NCBI GenBank assembly: GCA_947372405.1
Contig: CANBTO010000091.1
Coordinates: 1 to 12,155 of the forward strand
DNA: 12,155 bases
Source of the DNA: Verrucomicrobiaceae bacterium
Lineage (GTDB): Bacteria > Verrucomicrobiota > Verrucomicrobiae > Verrucomicrobiales > Akkermansiaceae
Reading direction: 5' to 3'
In this document: positions 1-7,486 of the stretch, piece after piece
Layout of the letters: every line of letters begins with the position of its first letter
Position numbering within the stretch: the stretch's first letter is position 1
The notes under the pieces: model-generated
Database searches by the model: none
What the model was told of the DNA's origin: nothing
Seen by the model: the letters and a program-made list of their open reading frames with translations, nothing else
Position numbers and translations under genes: made by a program

Positions 1-166
1 GATAGACACCGGTGATCATGTTGAACACGGTGGTCTTGCCCGCGCCGTTGGGCCCGATGAGGCCGACCAACTCCCCTTCCCCAACCTTCAGGCTCACATC
101 GCTGACGGCCACCAGTCCGCCGAAACGGATCGTCACCTTCTCAAGTTCAAGCAGGGGTGTGCTCAT
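1..166 (-). CDS. livG: Branched-chain amino acid ABC transporter ATP-binding protein LivG (partial, N-terminal 55 residues)
   Basis: Only the N-terminus lies in the window; the rest continues beyond base 1. On the minus strand the ATG at 166-164 opens a frame containing an ABC-ATPase strand ([10 protein letters not shown], residues 8-17) and a perfect Walker A loop, GPNGAGKTT, at residues 38-46, followed by FNMITGVY as is typical of LivG. The protein would bind and hydrolyse ATP at the cytoplasmic face of the LivHM permease to drive uptake of branched-chain amino acids or related amides. It starts 6 nt after the livM stop, so it is co-transcribed with livK-livH-livM. A livF gene is expected next, outside the window. 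No clear Shine-Dalgarno sequence precedes the start. Family identity is secure; the exact substrate (amino acids, urea or short amides) cannot be read from this fragment. Confidence 0.93.
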   Translation of the reverse strand, partial: MSTPLLELEKVTIRFGGLVAVSDVSLKVGEGELVGLIGPNGAGKTTVFNMITGVY

Positions 167-172
167 GATGGT

Positions 173-1114
173 TTACCGAGCGAGTGGTTTCTTCTTCCGC
201 TCGATGTGGAACAGCCCCTGCGGACGCGCAATCATGAGGAAGATGATGAGCAGCGCGTAGATGATCATCCGGTATTCCGCCACGGAGCGGAGGAACTCCG
301 GAGCCAGCGTGAGCAGGATCGCGGCAAGAATCACTCCCGCTGTCCGGCCCATGCCGCCGAGGATGACCATGACAACGACCTCGAAGCTCTTCATGAAATC
401 AAACACCTGCGGCGTGATCGTGGTCTTGTGATGGGCATACAAACCGCCCGCGATGCCGGCGAAAAACGCGCCGATGACGAAGGCGTTGACCTTGTAGCGG
501 GTCGGGTTCAGCCCCATCGAACTGGCGGCGATCTCGTCGTCGTGCACCGCGAGGAAGCCGCGGCCATAGGTGGAATTCACCAGACAGCCGACGACATAGA
601 CGGTGACGGCCGCCAGCGTGAAGGTCCAGGTCAAACCTGTTAGGCGGGGAATCCCGCTGAGTCCGCTGGCTCCGCCCGCGGCCTCCACGTTCTGGAAAAT
701 GACCCGGATGATTTCACCGAAGCCGAGCGTGACGATCGCCAGATAGTCTCCTTTCAATCTCAGCGAGGGCACGCCGACCAACAAACCCGCCAGCGCGGCG
801 ACCAGGCCACCCGCGGCAAGCGCGGGAACAAAGGCCCATGGCAATGCGGCGGCACCCATGCTCTTTTGCAGGGCCAGCGTGATCATCGCCGAGACATAGG
901 CACCCACCGACATGAAACCCGCATGGCCCAGGCTGAATTGACCGGTATGGCCGTTGATGAGGTTCAAGCTGACGGCCAGGATGATCGCGATGCCGATGTC
1001 CACGACGACGTCCCGATAATACGAGTTCATCAGGTTCGATGACATGCCCGCGACCACCGCAAGCACGATGGCGATGCCTAGCAGAACCCGCGGGTATTTC
1101 AAAAGATGCTGCAT
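173..1114 (-). CDS. livM: Branched-chain amino acid ABC transporter permease LivM
   Basis: A 313-residue integral membrane protein with about eight to nine hydrophobic segments. It carries the LivM hallmarks: SLNLINGHTGQFSLGHAGFM (residues 49-68), the PSLRLKGDYLAIVTLGFGEI block (116-135), and the permease-ATPase coupling loop FEVVVMVILGGMGRTAG (244-260). It ends in the usual RPQGLF motif before a basic tail. With LivH it forms the inner-membrane channel that receives substrate from the LivK-type binding protein. The ATG lies 2 nt beyond the livH stop codon and the gene ends 6 nt before livG, so translation is probably coupled along the operon. Length is normal for periplasm-facing LivM proteins without the long N-terminal extension of the E. 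coli protein. The assignment to the HAAT transporter family is firm; substrate range is inferred only. Confidence 0.96.
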   Translation of the reverse strand: MQHLLKYPRVLLGIAIVLAVVAGMSSNLMNSYYRDVVVDIGIAIILAVSLNLINGHTGQFSLGHAGFMSVGAYVSAMITLALQKSMGAAALPWAFVPALAAGGLVAALAGLLVGVPSLRLKGDYLAIVTLGFGEIIRVIFQNVEAAGGASGLSGIPRLTGLTWTFTLAAVTVYVVGCLVNSTYGRGFLAVHDDEIAASSMGLNPTRYKVNAFVIGAFFAGIAGGLYAHHKTTITPQVFDFMKSFEVVVMVILGGMGRTAGVILAAILLTLAPEFLRSVAEYRMIIYALLIIFLMIARPQGLFHIERKKKPLAR

Positions 1115-1116
1115 AG

Positions 1117-2085
1117 TCAGACTTTTTCGATCTGTTTGGAACCGAGCAGGCCGGTGGGTTTGAAGATCAAGATGATGATGAGGATGGTGAAGGCGATGCC
1201 GTCGCGATAGGTCGAGATACCCGACATGCCGCCGGCGAAGTTTTCCACCACACCAAGCACGAGTCCGCCGAGAGCCGCGCCGGGCAGGTTGCCAATGCCG
1301 CCTAACACCGCGGCGACGAAGGCTTTCAAGCCCACGTTCACGCCCATCAACGGCTCGATGCCGGTGTAGGTCATGCCGTATAGGATGCCGCCCGCACCGG
1401 CCAGCGCGGAGCCAAGGCCGAAGGTGAACGAGATGATGAAGGAGTTGCTGATGCCCATCAGCGAGGCTGCGGCGGAGTTATGGGAAACGGCGCGCATCGC
1501 CATGCCGATCCGGGTTTTCTTCACGATGAATGTCAGTGCCACCAACAGCACCAGCGTGACGCCGAGCACCACGAACTGCGTCGTGTTGAAGGATACGCCA
1601 CCCATCTTGAAATTGTCGGCTAACAGGAGTTTCGGGAACGCCTTCTGCGAGGCACCGAAGAAGGCCTTGTGCTGGCAGGTGTATTCGATGAGCAGCGAAA
1701 CACCGATGGCGGTGATCAGCACGGTGAGTTTCGGGCGGTTGCGCAGCGGACGGTAGGCCAGCAACTCGATCAGGATGCCGATGGCCGCGCAGATGACCAT
1801 GGTGAGAAGCATCACCACCGTCCATCCACCCCAGCCCGGCAGTGAAAACCAATCAGCGACCTGTGCAGAAAGCCCCTGATTCTCAAGCCGAGTGTGAACC
1901 GGAAACCATTTCGCGACCTGCGGCGCGAGGTAGTAGCCGGTGAAAGAACCCAGCATGAACACATCGCCGTGGGCGAAGTTGATGAAGCGCAACACGCCAT
2001 AAACCATCGTATAACCAATGGCGATCAAGGCATAGACCGCGCCGAGAGCCAGACCGTTGACGAGCTGCTGGAAAATCTCGTTCAC
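1117..2085 (-). CDS. livH: Branched-chain amino acid ABC transporter permease LivH
   Basis: A 322-residue membrane permease. The N-terminus (FQQLVNGLALGAVYALIAIG, residues 5-24, then YGVLRFINFAHGDVFMLGSF at 29-48) is diagnostic of LivH. The coupling loop GLKAFVAAVLGGIGNLPGA is at 252-270 and the C-terminus has IFKPTGLLG. The start codon is GTG (2085-2083), chosen because it gives the canonical N-terminus; the leader reads CGACCGCCA with no purine-rich Shine-Dalgarno. A hydrophilic stretch at about 56-86, between the second and third membrane segments, looks longer than in E. coli LivH. The gene follows the binding-protein gene after 57 nt and precedes livM by 2 nt. It pairs with LivM as the heterodimeric channel. 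Identity is strong; specificity is unknown. Confidence 0.96.
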   Translation of the reverse strand: MNEIFQQLVNGLALGAVYALIAIGYTMVYGVLRFINFAHGDVFMLGSFTGYYLAPQVAKWFPVHTRLENQGLSAQVADWFSLPGWGGWTVVMLLTMVICAAIGILIELLAYRPLRNRPKLTVLITAIGVSLLIEYTCQHKAFFGASQKAFPKLLLADNFKMGGVSFNTTQFVVLGVTLVLLVALTFIVKKTRIGMAMRAVSHNSAAASLMGISNSFIISFTFGLGSALAGAGGILYGMTYTGIEPLMGVNVGLKAFVAAVLGGIGNLPGAALGGLVLGVVENFAGGMSGISTYRDGIAFTILIIILIFKPTGLLGSKQIEKV

Positions 2086-2142
2086 TGGCGGTCGGCTGAA
2101 GTCGTTCGGAAGATCATCGATGGAGCGAAACCGGATGGTCCA

Positions 2143-3297
2143 TTAAGGAGCGATGGTTTCGAGGAAGGTGAACTTGCCGCCCTTGATCTGGAGGATGGCC
2201 GCGGACTTCACCGCGTTGCGCTTGTCATCGAGTGAGAACTTTCCGGTCACTCCTTCGAAGTCCTTGGTGGCGGCGATCGCAGCGCGGAGCTTGTCGCCCT
2301 CCGTGGTGCCCGCGCGCTTGATGGCTTCGGCAAGCACGTAGGCCGAGTCGTATCCGAGTGCGGCCATCGCATCCGGAGTCTTGTTATACTTCGCTTTGTA
2401 GGCGGCCACGAACGAGGTCATCTTCGGCGACTTGTCCTCGGGCGAGCAATGGGTGGAGAAATAATCACCTTCCACGTTGTCCTTACCGACCTGCAGCAGG
2501 TTGTCGGACTCCCAGCCGTCGCCACCGAAGAGCGGGATGTTCAAACCGATTTCCTTGGCCTGGGTCGCGATCAGCGCGACGTCGTTGTAATAGCCTGGAA
2601 GGAAGACTGCATCGGGTGCCGCACCCTTGATGGTGGTGAGTTGGGCCTTGAAGTCCTTGTCGCCGCCGTTGTAGTCAAGCTCGCTGGCAAGCGTGCCGCC
2701 GTTTTTCACGAACTGCTCCTTGAAATACTTGGCGAGACCTTTCGAGTAGTCGCTCTTCGCATCAGTTAGAACCGCGACCTTCTGGGCCTTGAGCGTCTTG
2801 GTGGCGAAGTTCGCCATCACCGTGCCTTGGAAGGGATCGATGAAGCAGACGCGGAAGATGTAGTCGCCCACCTCGGTAACCTTCGGGTTGGTGGAGGCCG
2901 GGGAGATCATGGGGATTTTCGCGGCCTGGGCGATGGGCGCGGCTTCGAGCGAGCGACTGGATGCGACCTCGCCGAGGATTGCCACCACGCTGTCGCGGGA
3001 GATCAGCTTGTTGACGATGTTCGCGGGCTCGCCGGCTTTCGACTGGTTGTCCTCGGTGAGCAGCTCGATCTGTTTGCCGAGCACGCCGCCGGCCTTGTTG
3101 ATTTCATCGATCGCGAGCTGCGTCCCTTCATGCGAGGAGGTGCCGAAGGTCGCTTCCTTGCCGGTGAGCGAGGCGAATTCGCCGACCTTGATGGTGTTTC
3201 CACCACCGGACTTGCAGCCCGAGAGACCGAGAATGGCGAGAGTGGCGGCTGCGGCTGTAGTGGAGAAAATCAGGGAGACGGGTTTCATGGGGTGCAT
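2143..3297 (-). CDS. livK: Branched-chain amino acid ABC transporter substrate-binding lipoprotein (LivK/LivJ family)
   Basis: A 384-residue periplasmic-binding-protein type I (Leu/Ile/Val-binding) protein. Residues 1-27 form a signal peptide ending in a lipobox, L25-S26-G27-C28, so the mature protein is probably a membrane-anchored lipoprotein rather than the soluble form of E. coli; Lys follows the Cys. Fold hallmarks include KVGEFASLTGKEATFG (37-52), GTQLAIDEINKAGGVLGKQIEL (58-79), the ligand-loop region LGEVASSRSLEAAPIAQ (108-124), IPMISPASTNP (128-138), and FRVCFIDPFQGTVMANF (148-164). Two in-frame ATGs (3297 and 3288) precede a similar signal peptide; I use the first, but neither has a Shine-Dalgarno. 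It is the first gene of the livKHMG operon and would deliver substrate to LivHM. Family is sure; whether it binds Leu/Ile/Val, urea or another small amide is open. Confidence 0.95.
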   Translation of the reverse strand: MHPMKPVSLIFSTTAAAATLAILGLSGCKSGGGNTIKVGEFASLTGKEATFGTSSHEGTQLAIDEINKAGGVLGKQIELLTEDNQSKAGEPANIVNKLISRDSVVAILGEVASSRSLEAAPIAQAAKIPMISPASTNPKVTEVGDYIFRVCFIDPFQGTVMANFATKTLKAQKVAVLTDAKSDYSKGLAKYFKEQFVKNGGTLASELDYNGGDKDFKAQLTTIKGAAPDAVFLPGYYNDVALIATQAKEIGLNIPLFGGDGWESDNLLQVGKDNVEGDYFSTHCSPEDKSPKMTSFVAAYKAKYNKTPDAMAALGYDSAYVLAEAIKRAGTTEGDKLRAAIAATKDFEGVTGKFSLDDKRNAVKSAAILQIKGGKFTFLETIAP

Positions 3298-3314
3298 CAG
3301 GAAATGAGACGGCC

Positions 3315-3343
3315 AATCTAGAAAGCCGCATTCCCGAGTGCAA
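3315..3343 (-). promoter_or_regulatory. Possible sigma-70-like promoter for the liv operon
   Basis: In the 105-nt gap between the hydrolase and livK, the minus strand carries TTGCAC (3343-3338), exactly 17 nt, then TAGATT (3320-3315). These match the -35 and -10 consensus at 3/6 and 4/6 positions. Transcription would begin near 3308, giving a leader of only about 11 nt before the livK ATG. Spacing is ideal but the hexamers are weak, so this is a candidate only. The same gap also holds TTTCCAT (3350-3356) and its complement ATGGAAA (3377-3383), 20 nt apart, a weak hairpin that might end the upstream hydrolase transcript. Confidence 0.28.
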
Positions 3344-3402
3344 CAGCATTTTCCATACCCGGATGCGGCCGATTCGATGGAAATTCCGCAGTTTCCAACA
3401 GA

Positions 3403-4134
3403 TCAGCCAAGGTAGCGGGTCAGCCACTCGTGCATGGCCGTGATGATCTGCGGATAGGTGGATTCGTCGAAGGAATGTCCGGCACCTTCGATTTCCAGCC
3501 ACTGTTTCTGGCAGACGGCCGCAGCGTATGCGTCGCGACCATCCTGAATTGGCACCAAGTCATCCGCGTCACCGTGGACCAACAACCATGGCTGCGTCAC
3601 GCGGGCTGCCGCGGGTAAAATGCTGGAAATAGCATTGAGATCCGCGACGAAAGCCTTGGATAGCGGGAATTCCGGTTCATCCCACATGCAGCCCTCGCCC
3701 GGCGTAACGCCGCCAAACTCACGTTCCACAAAGGCAGCGGTGTGGGTCATTCCCGCCAGCGAGACAAGCAGGCGGATTCTCAGATCCCGGGCAGCCGTTA
3801 GCACACCAACGGCAGAGCCCATGGAGTGCCCCGCATAAACCACCCTCACGTAATCCGGCACCGATTCAAGAATGGCCTCCAGATCGTCACGCTCCTTGGT
3901 GATGGTAGCCTCTTCAAAGCGCCCCTCCGAGTCACCATTGCCGGAAAACGACATCCGCATGCACGGCCAACCCAGCTTGGACAAGCCCTCGGCGAGAGCG
4001 ACAAGCTGTGGGCGGTCCTTGTTCCCAGTCAGCCCGTGGCCCAGGATGACGAGAACATCCTTCCGGGCGGCAGAATGATAAGTGAAATCAATCCTCTCAC
4101 CTAACGGGTTTTTGAATACACTTGATGTCAACAT
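3403..4134 (-). CDS. Alpha/beta hydrolase (serine hydrolase, esterase-like)
   Basis: A 243-residue cytoplasmic alpha/beta-hydrolase with no signal peptide. The oxyanion-side motif GHGLTGNKD is at 32-40, the nucleophile elbow GHSMGS at 102-107 (Ser104), the acid loop HGDADDLVP at 187-195 (Asp191 fits the HGxxDxxVP pattern), and the base GAGHSF at 217-222 (His220), so the catalytic triad appears complete. The segment WPCMRMSFSGNGDSEG resembles S33-type peptidase/feruloyl-esterase-like hydrolases that act on small ester or amide substrates. It begins 6 nt after the oxidoreductase stop, with leader ACCGCC directly before ATG and no Shine-Dalgarno, so the two are co-transcribed. The true substrate cannot be deduced; pairing with a beta-hydroxyacid dehydrogenase relative hints at carboxylic-acid or ester metabolism, which is inference. 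Confidence 0.9.
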   Translation of the reverse strand: MLTSSVFKNPLGERIDFTYHSAARKDVLVILGHGLTGNKDRPQLVALAEGLSKLGWPCMRMSFSGNGDSEGRFEEATITKERDDLEAILESVPDYVRVVYAGHSMGSAVGVLTAARDLRIRLLVSLAGMTHTAAFVEREFGGVTPGEGCMWDEPEFPLSKAFVADLNAISSILPAAARVTQPWLLVHGDADDLVPIQDGRDAYAAAVCQKQWLEIEGAGHSFDESTYPQIITAMHEWLTRYLG

Positions 4135-4140
4135 GGCGGT

Positions 4141-5037
4141 TCAGGGTTTCACGTCTGCCGAACGGCGGGGAAAGGTGAGCTCGGCCACGCCGGACTTGTC
4201 GAGCGCGCCGAGGCCCAGCGAGATCAACCTTCGGTATTGGGCCTCCGTGGCATCGGACAGGGGAACCTTCACGCCGGCCTTGCGGGCGACCACGTTCGCG
4301 ATGCCGCTGTCCTTCGCCGCATGTTCGGCGGAGAAGTAACATTCGTGCTCGCGGTTGGTCATGTCGTCACCATCGGTTACAAGGACGCGTGAATTCGCGC
4401 CGGTCTGGGAGAAAACCTCCTTGAGAAGTTGCAGGTCCAGCCCGAGGGCGGCACCCATGCCGAGACCCTCGGCCAGGCCCGCGGTGTTGATGTTCATCAC
4501 CATGTTGACCAGCGCCTTGATCTTGGCCGCGTGACCGATGGGACCCACGAATTTCAACGTGGCCGATAGATCGGCAAGCAAGGGTTTCACATGTTCAAAC
4601 ACCGCCTCATCCCCGCCCACCATGAGATACAGGGTGCCTTGGCGCGCCTGGGTGATGCTTGACGCCATGCTCGCGGCCAGCGTCTGGGCTCCCGCTTTTT
4701 CGGCAGCCTCGGCGGCGGCTTCATGCGCCTCCGGACTGAGCGTCGCGCAGTTGATGAACGTGCGCCCGGCGGCGTGTTCGAGCAACGATACCTCACCTGA
4801 GAAGATGCGTTTCATCGCATCGTCATCGGGAACCACGGTGAACACCACCCCGCAGGCTGCGGTCACCTCGGGCAGCGAATCCGCCGCCAGACAACCCAGT
4901 TCCCCCGCCAACGCGGCAGCCACCTCGCGGTCGCAGTCATACACCGCGCCGACGCGGTATCCCAGATCCGCCAGGCGACGGGCCATGTTCGCGCCCATGC
5001 GCCCAAGCCCGACAAAGCCAACCACCGTGTTTTTCAT
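4141..5037 (-). CDS. NAD(P)-dependent oxidoreductase of the beta-hydroxyacid dehydrogenase (HIBADH/GLYR1-like) family
   Basis: A 298-residue two-domain dehydrogenase. The N-terminal Rossmann motif VGFVGLGRMGANMARRL (6-22) binds NAD(P). FTVVPDDDAM (66-75) and the INCATLSPEA segment (95-104) follow the family layout. In the helical domain, AAKIKALVNMVM (170-181) places Lys174 and Asn178 in the family's catalytic Lys-x3-Asn spacing, and AKDSGIANVVARKAGVKVPL (241-260) is the usual C-terminal signature. The substrate-binding motif normally close to DAPVSGG reads AASMASS (121-127), so it has lost the Pro and Gly-Gly typical of 3-hydroxyisobutyrate and tartronate semialdehyde reductases. It may therefore act on another substrate. 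It is the first gene of a two-gene unit with the hydrolase. Family assignment is firm; reaction unknown. Confidence 0.92.
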   Translation of the reverse strand: MKNTVVGFVGLGRMGANMARRLADLGYRVGAVYDCDREVAAALAGELGCLAADSLPEVTAACGVVFTVVPDDDAMKRIFSGEVSLLEHAAGRTFINCATLSPEAHEAAAEAAEKAGAQTLAASMASSITQARQGTLYLMVGGDEAVFEHVKPLLADLSATLKFVGPIGHAAKIKALVNMVMNINTAGLAEGLGMGAALGLDLQLLKEVFSQTGANSRVLVTDGDDMTNREHECYFSAEHAAKDSGIANVVARKAGVKVPLSDATEAQYRRLISLGLGALDKSGVAELTFPRRSADVKP

Positions 5038-5194
5038 GTTGCGAGACTAAGGAGTAAGCCCGCGAATCCGCAACTGGAAGTTTGCCACCCGCTCCGGGAA
5101 AAAGCTGGCACTGTTACGCTCCCCCGTCCGACAGCCGCCAAGGCCTGTTATTTTTGTCTTTCCCAAACAAATCCCACACGCACACAATCCGCCC
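5038..5194. promoter_or_regulatory. Divergent intergenic region (oxidoreductase / rhaT promoters expected)
   Basis: These 157 nt separate two divergently transcribed genes, so promoters for both should lie here. The only suggestive element I see is TGTTAT at 5146-5151, a 4/6 match to a -10 box reading toward rhaT, without a convincing -35. An operator is not recognisable: I see no clear palindrome. The last 35 nt before rhaT are rich in A and C and hold no Shine-Dalgarno. Confidence 0.3.
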
Positions 5195-6385
5195 ATGAAC
5201 CCAATCCTCGGCGTTTTGTTCCATTGGCTCGGCGGTCTTGCATCCGGCTCTTTCTACGTGCCTTACAAAGGTGTGAAGAAATGGTCCTGGGAAACCTACT
5301 GGCTGGTCGGAGGCTTCTTTTCCTGGATCATCTGCCCGTGGTTCTTTGCCACGATCCTCACCAAAGACCCGGTCGGGGCGATCAGCAGCCAGTCGGTATC
5401 CACGCTTGGCTGGACTTATCTGTTCGGAATGCTGTGGGGCTTCGGCGGCCTCACCTTCGGCCTTGCGATGCGCTACCTCGGCATGTCGCTGGGCATGGGA
5501 GTGGCTTTGGGATACTGCGCGGCCTTCGGAACTCTACTTCCCCCCATCCTGAAAACCTTCATGCCGAACATCCCGGTCGGCGAGACCATCGGACAAATCG
5601 CCTCCACTTTCCCCGGTAAGATCACGCTGGCCGGGGTGGCTGTCTGCCTGATCGGCATCGCGATCGCCGCAATGGCTGGCGCCACCAAGGAAAAGGAAAT
5701 GTCCGCCGAAGAAAAACTGAAGACCATCAAGGAGTTCAGCTTCAAGAAGGGTCTGCTGGTCGCGACCTTCTCCGGCGTGATGAGCTCGTGTTTCAGCTTC
5801 GGTCTCACCGCCGCGGAGCCGATCGGCAAGGCTTCGGTGGCCGCTGGCACGGATGAACTCTGGTCGGGCCTGCCCAGCCTGATCGTCGTCATGTTCGGCG
5901 GATTCACCACGAATTTCATCTGGTGCCTTCTGCTCAACCAGAAGAACAAAACCGGCTACCAATATCTTGCCTCCCACGCCCGTCCCGAGCATGCGGGGCT
6001 GGTGGCCAGCGGCGGAGATCATGGCGGAGGTGGCGGCCCGGCAGTAAAGATCAACAAGGAAGACCTGCGGATTCCGATGCTCGGAAACTACTTCTTCTCC
6101 GCGCTCGCGGGCACCACCTGGTATTTCCAGTTCTTCTTCTACTCGATGGGCCACATCCGGATGGGCGGTTCCGACCCCAAAGGTTTCGGTTTCTCCTCGT
6201 GGACGCTCCACATGGCCTCCATCATCATCTTCTCCACCATGTGGGGATGGATCTTCCATGAATGGAAGGGTTCCTCGAAAAAGGCCCACACGCTCATCGC
6301 CTCAGGGATCATCGCCCTGATCCTTTCCACGGTGATCATCGGCTGCGGGACCTATCTCAAGGGTTTGGCTACCGGGGGACATTGA
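5195..6385 (+). CDS. rhaT: L-rhamnose/proton symporter family transporter (RhaT-like)
   Basis: A 396-residue polytopic membrane protein of the drug/metabolite transporter superfamily, RhaT branch. The signature YVPYKGVKKWSWETYWLVGG (21-40), SWIICPWFFA (43-52), GLAMRYLGMSLGMG (89-102) and WYFQFFFYSMGHIRMG (309-324) closely follow E. coli RhaT. It is expected to import L-rhamnose (or a related 6-deoxy sugar) with H+. It is longer than the 344-residue E. coli protein; part of the excess is a Gly/His-rich hydrophilic loop at about 260-288 with SGGDHGGGGG. No rhamnose catabolic genes (rhaA/B/D) lie nearby, so the substrate is inferred from homology. It is divergent from the oxidoreductase across a 157-nt gap; the ATG follows a C-rich leader (TCCGCCC) with no Shine-Dalgarno. 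A hairpin 75 nt downstream may end its transcript. Confidence 0.93.
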   Translation: MNPILGVLFHWLGGLASGSFYVPYKGVKKWSWETYWLVGGFFSWIICPWFFATILTKDPVGAISSQSVSTLGWTYLFGMLWGFGGLTFGLAMRYLGMSLGMGVALGYCAAFGTLLPPILKTFMPNIPVGETIGQIASTFPGKITLAGVAVCLIGIAIAAMAGATKEKEMSAEEKLKTIKEFSFKKGLLVATFSGVMSSCFSFGLTAAEPIGKASVAAGTDELWSGLPSLIVVMFGGFTTNFIWCLLLNQKNKTGYQYLASHARPEHAGLVASGGDHGGGGGPAVKINKEDLRIPMLGNYFFSALAGTTWYFQFFFYSMGHIRMGGSDPKGFGFSSWTLHMASIIIFSTMWGWIFHEWKGSSKKAHTLIASGIIALILSTVIIGCGTYLKGLATGGH

Positions 6386-6460
6386 TCCGGCGCGGGCGTT
6401 TCCAATCATCGCCGCAAATTCCACGTTTCATTCGCGAGGATTTCCCCTAGCGTTGCGCCA

Positions 6461-6489
6461 AAGCCAACCGGATCATGCCCGGTTGGCTT
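6461..6489. terminator. Perfect 11-bp hairpin between rhaT and hflK, possible terminator
   Basis: AAGCCAACCGG (6461-6471) and its exact complement CCGGTTGGCTT (6479-6489) flank a 7-nt loop, ATCATGC. An outer pair GTTGC (6452-6456) / GCAAC (6490-6494) can extend the stem past a 4-nt bulge on the left side. There is no T-run after the stem, so it is not a textbook intrinsic terminator. It could end or attenuate rhaT transcription, stabilise RNA ends, or control hflK. The upstream in-frame ATG at 6475 lies inside the loop, which argues against its use as the hflK start. Confidence 0.5.
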
Positions 6490-6504
6490 GCAACCAACGC
6501 CACC

Positions 6505-7476
6505 ATGAACCCGCCCCCACTGGACAGCACCATCACCTTCGTCCGCCCGAAACTGAACTTCCCGACGCGCTGGCTGACCACCCTGCCGCTCATCGTCATC
6601 GCGTTGATCGGCCTGTTCTCGTCCTACTTCACCGTGAGCCCCGAGTCCGTCGCGGTGGTCCAACGTTTCGGAAAATTCGAATACACCGCAGGCCCGGGGC
6701 TGCATTTCAAGGCACCCTACGGCATCGACACCGCGACCATCGTGCCCACCCGCCGCCAGCTCAAACTCGAGTTCGGCTTCGGCACGCCCAACGCCACCAA
6801 CCCGGACCAGATCGGCACCGAGCCGGACAAGGAGCGCGACATGGTCACTGGCGACCTCAACGCCGTCAACGTCGAGTGGGTGCTCCAATACAGCATCACC
6901 GATCCCCAGCATTATCTCTTCAACTTCCACAATCCCGGCTCCACCCTGCGCGATCTAACCGAAAGCGTGCTCTGCCAGGTCATAGGCGACCGCACCGTGG
7001 ACGAGGTGCTCACCATCGGCCGCAACGAAATCGAGGTGGATTCCCTCAAGAAACTGAAGGGCATCCTCGAGAAACTCGACATCGGCGTCACGGCCGAGCA
7101 GATCCAGCTCATGAACGTGCATCCGCCTGGCCCGGTGCAGCGGTCGTTCGATGAAGTCAACCGCGCCCAACAGGACCGGTCCACGATGATCAACGAGGCC
7201 AACGGCGAATACAACCGCATCATCCCCAAGGCCAAGGGTCTCGCCGAACAGCGCATCTCGGGAGCCGAGGGATACGCCGTGCAACGCGTCAACCAGGCCG
7301 AGGGCGAGGTGACTCGCTTCAAGGAACTGCTCGCCCAGTATGACAAGGCGCCCGCCATCACCCGGCAGCGCATCTATCTGGAAACCATGAACGAGGTGCT
7401 GCCGAAACTCGGCTCCAAGATCATCATCGACCAGGACGCCAAGCAGTTCCTGCCGCTCATGAACCTCAACAAGTGA
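6505..7476 (+). CDS. hflK: SPFH-domain membrane protein HflK (FtsH protease modulator subunit)
   Basis: A 323-residue protein counted from the ATG at 6505; the earlier in-frame ATG at 6475 sits in a hairpin loop and adds ten unconvincing residues. One membrane helix lies at about 23-42, followed by the band-7/PHB domain beginning SPESVAVVQRFGKFEYTAGPG, with HFKAPYG and the helical segment AQQDRSTMINEANGEYNRIIPKA typical of HflK. A coiled-coil-prone, Ala/Glu/Arg-rich stretch follows (KGLAEQRISGAEGYAVQRVNQAEGE). It is shorter than E. coli HflK (419 residues), lacking the Gly-rich N-terminal extension and part of the C-terminus. With HflC it should form the large cage-like inner-membrane assembly that surrounds FtsH and modulates membrane-protein degradation. 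hflC starts 10 nt downstream. ftsH is not in the window. Confidence 0.92.
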   Translation: MNPPPLDSTITFVRPKLNFPTRWLTTLPLIVIALIGLFSSYFTVSPESVAVVQRFGKFEYTAGPGLHFKAPYGIDTATIVPTRRQLKLEFGFGTPNATNPDQIGTEPDKERDMVTGDLNAVNVEWVLQYSITDPQHYLFNFHNPGSTLRDLTESVLCQVIGDRTVDEVLTIGRNEIEVDSLKKLKGILEKLDIGVTAEQIQLMNVHPPGPVQRSFDEVNRAQQDRSTMINEANGEYNRIIPKAKGLAEQRISGAEGYAVQRVNQAEGEVTRFKELLAQYDKAPAITRQRIYLETMNEVLPKLGSKIIIDQDAKQFLPLMNLNK

Positions 7477-7486
7477 CCTCCACGCC

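Noticed and set aside
206..643. A 145-codon plus-strand frame across livM
   Set aside because: Rich in Asp, Glu, His and Arg, as expected from reading a membrane-protein gene on the opposite strand; livM is certain.
5106..5120. Sigma-54-like promoter TGGCAC...GCT upstream of rhaT
   Set aside because: The GG-to-GC spacing is one base short and the TTGC element is missing (ACGC instead).
6475..6504. Upstream in-frame ATG as the hflK start, adding ten residues
   Set aside because: It lies in the loop of a strong hairpin and has no leader signal; the ATG at 6505 gives a more typical short cytoplasmic N-terminus.
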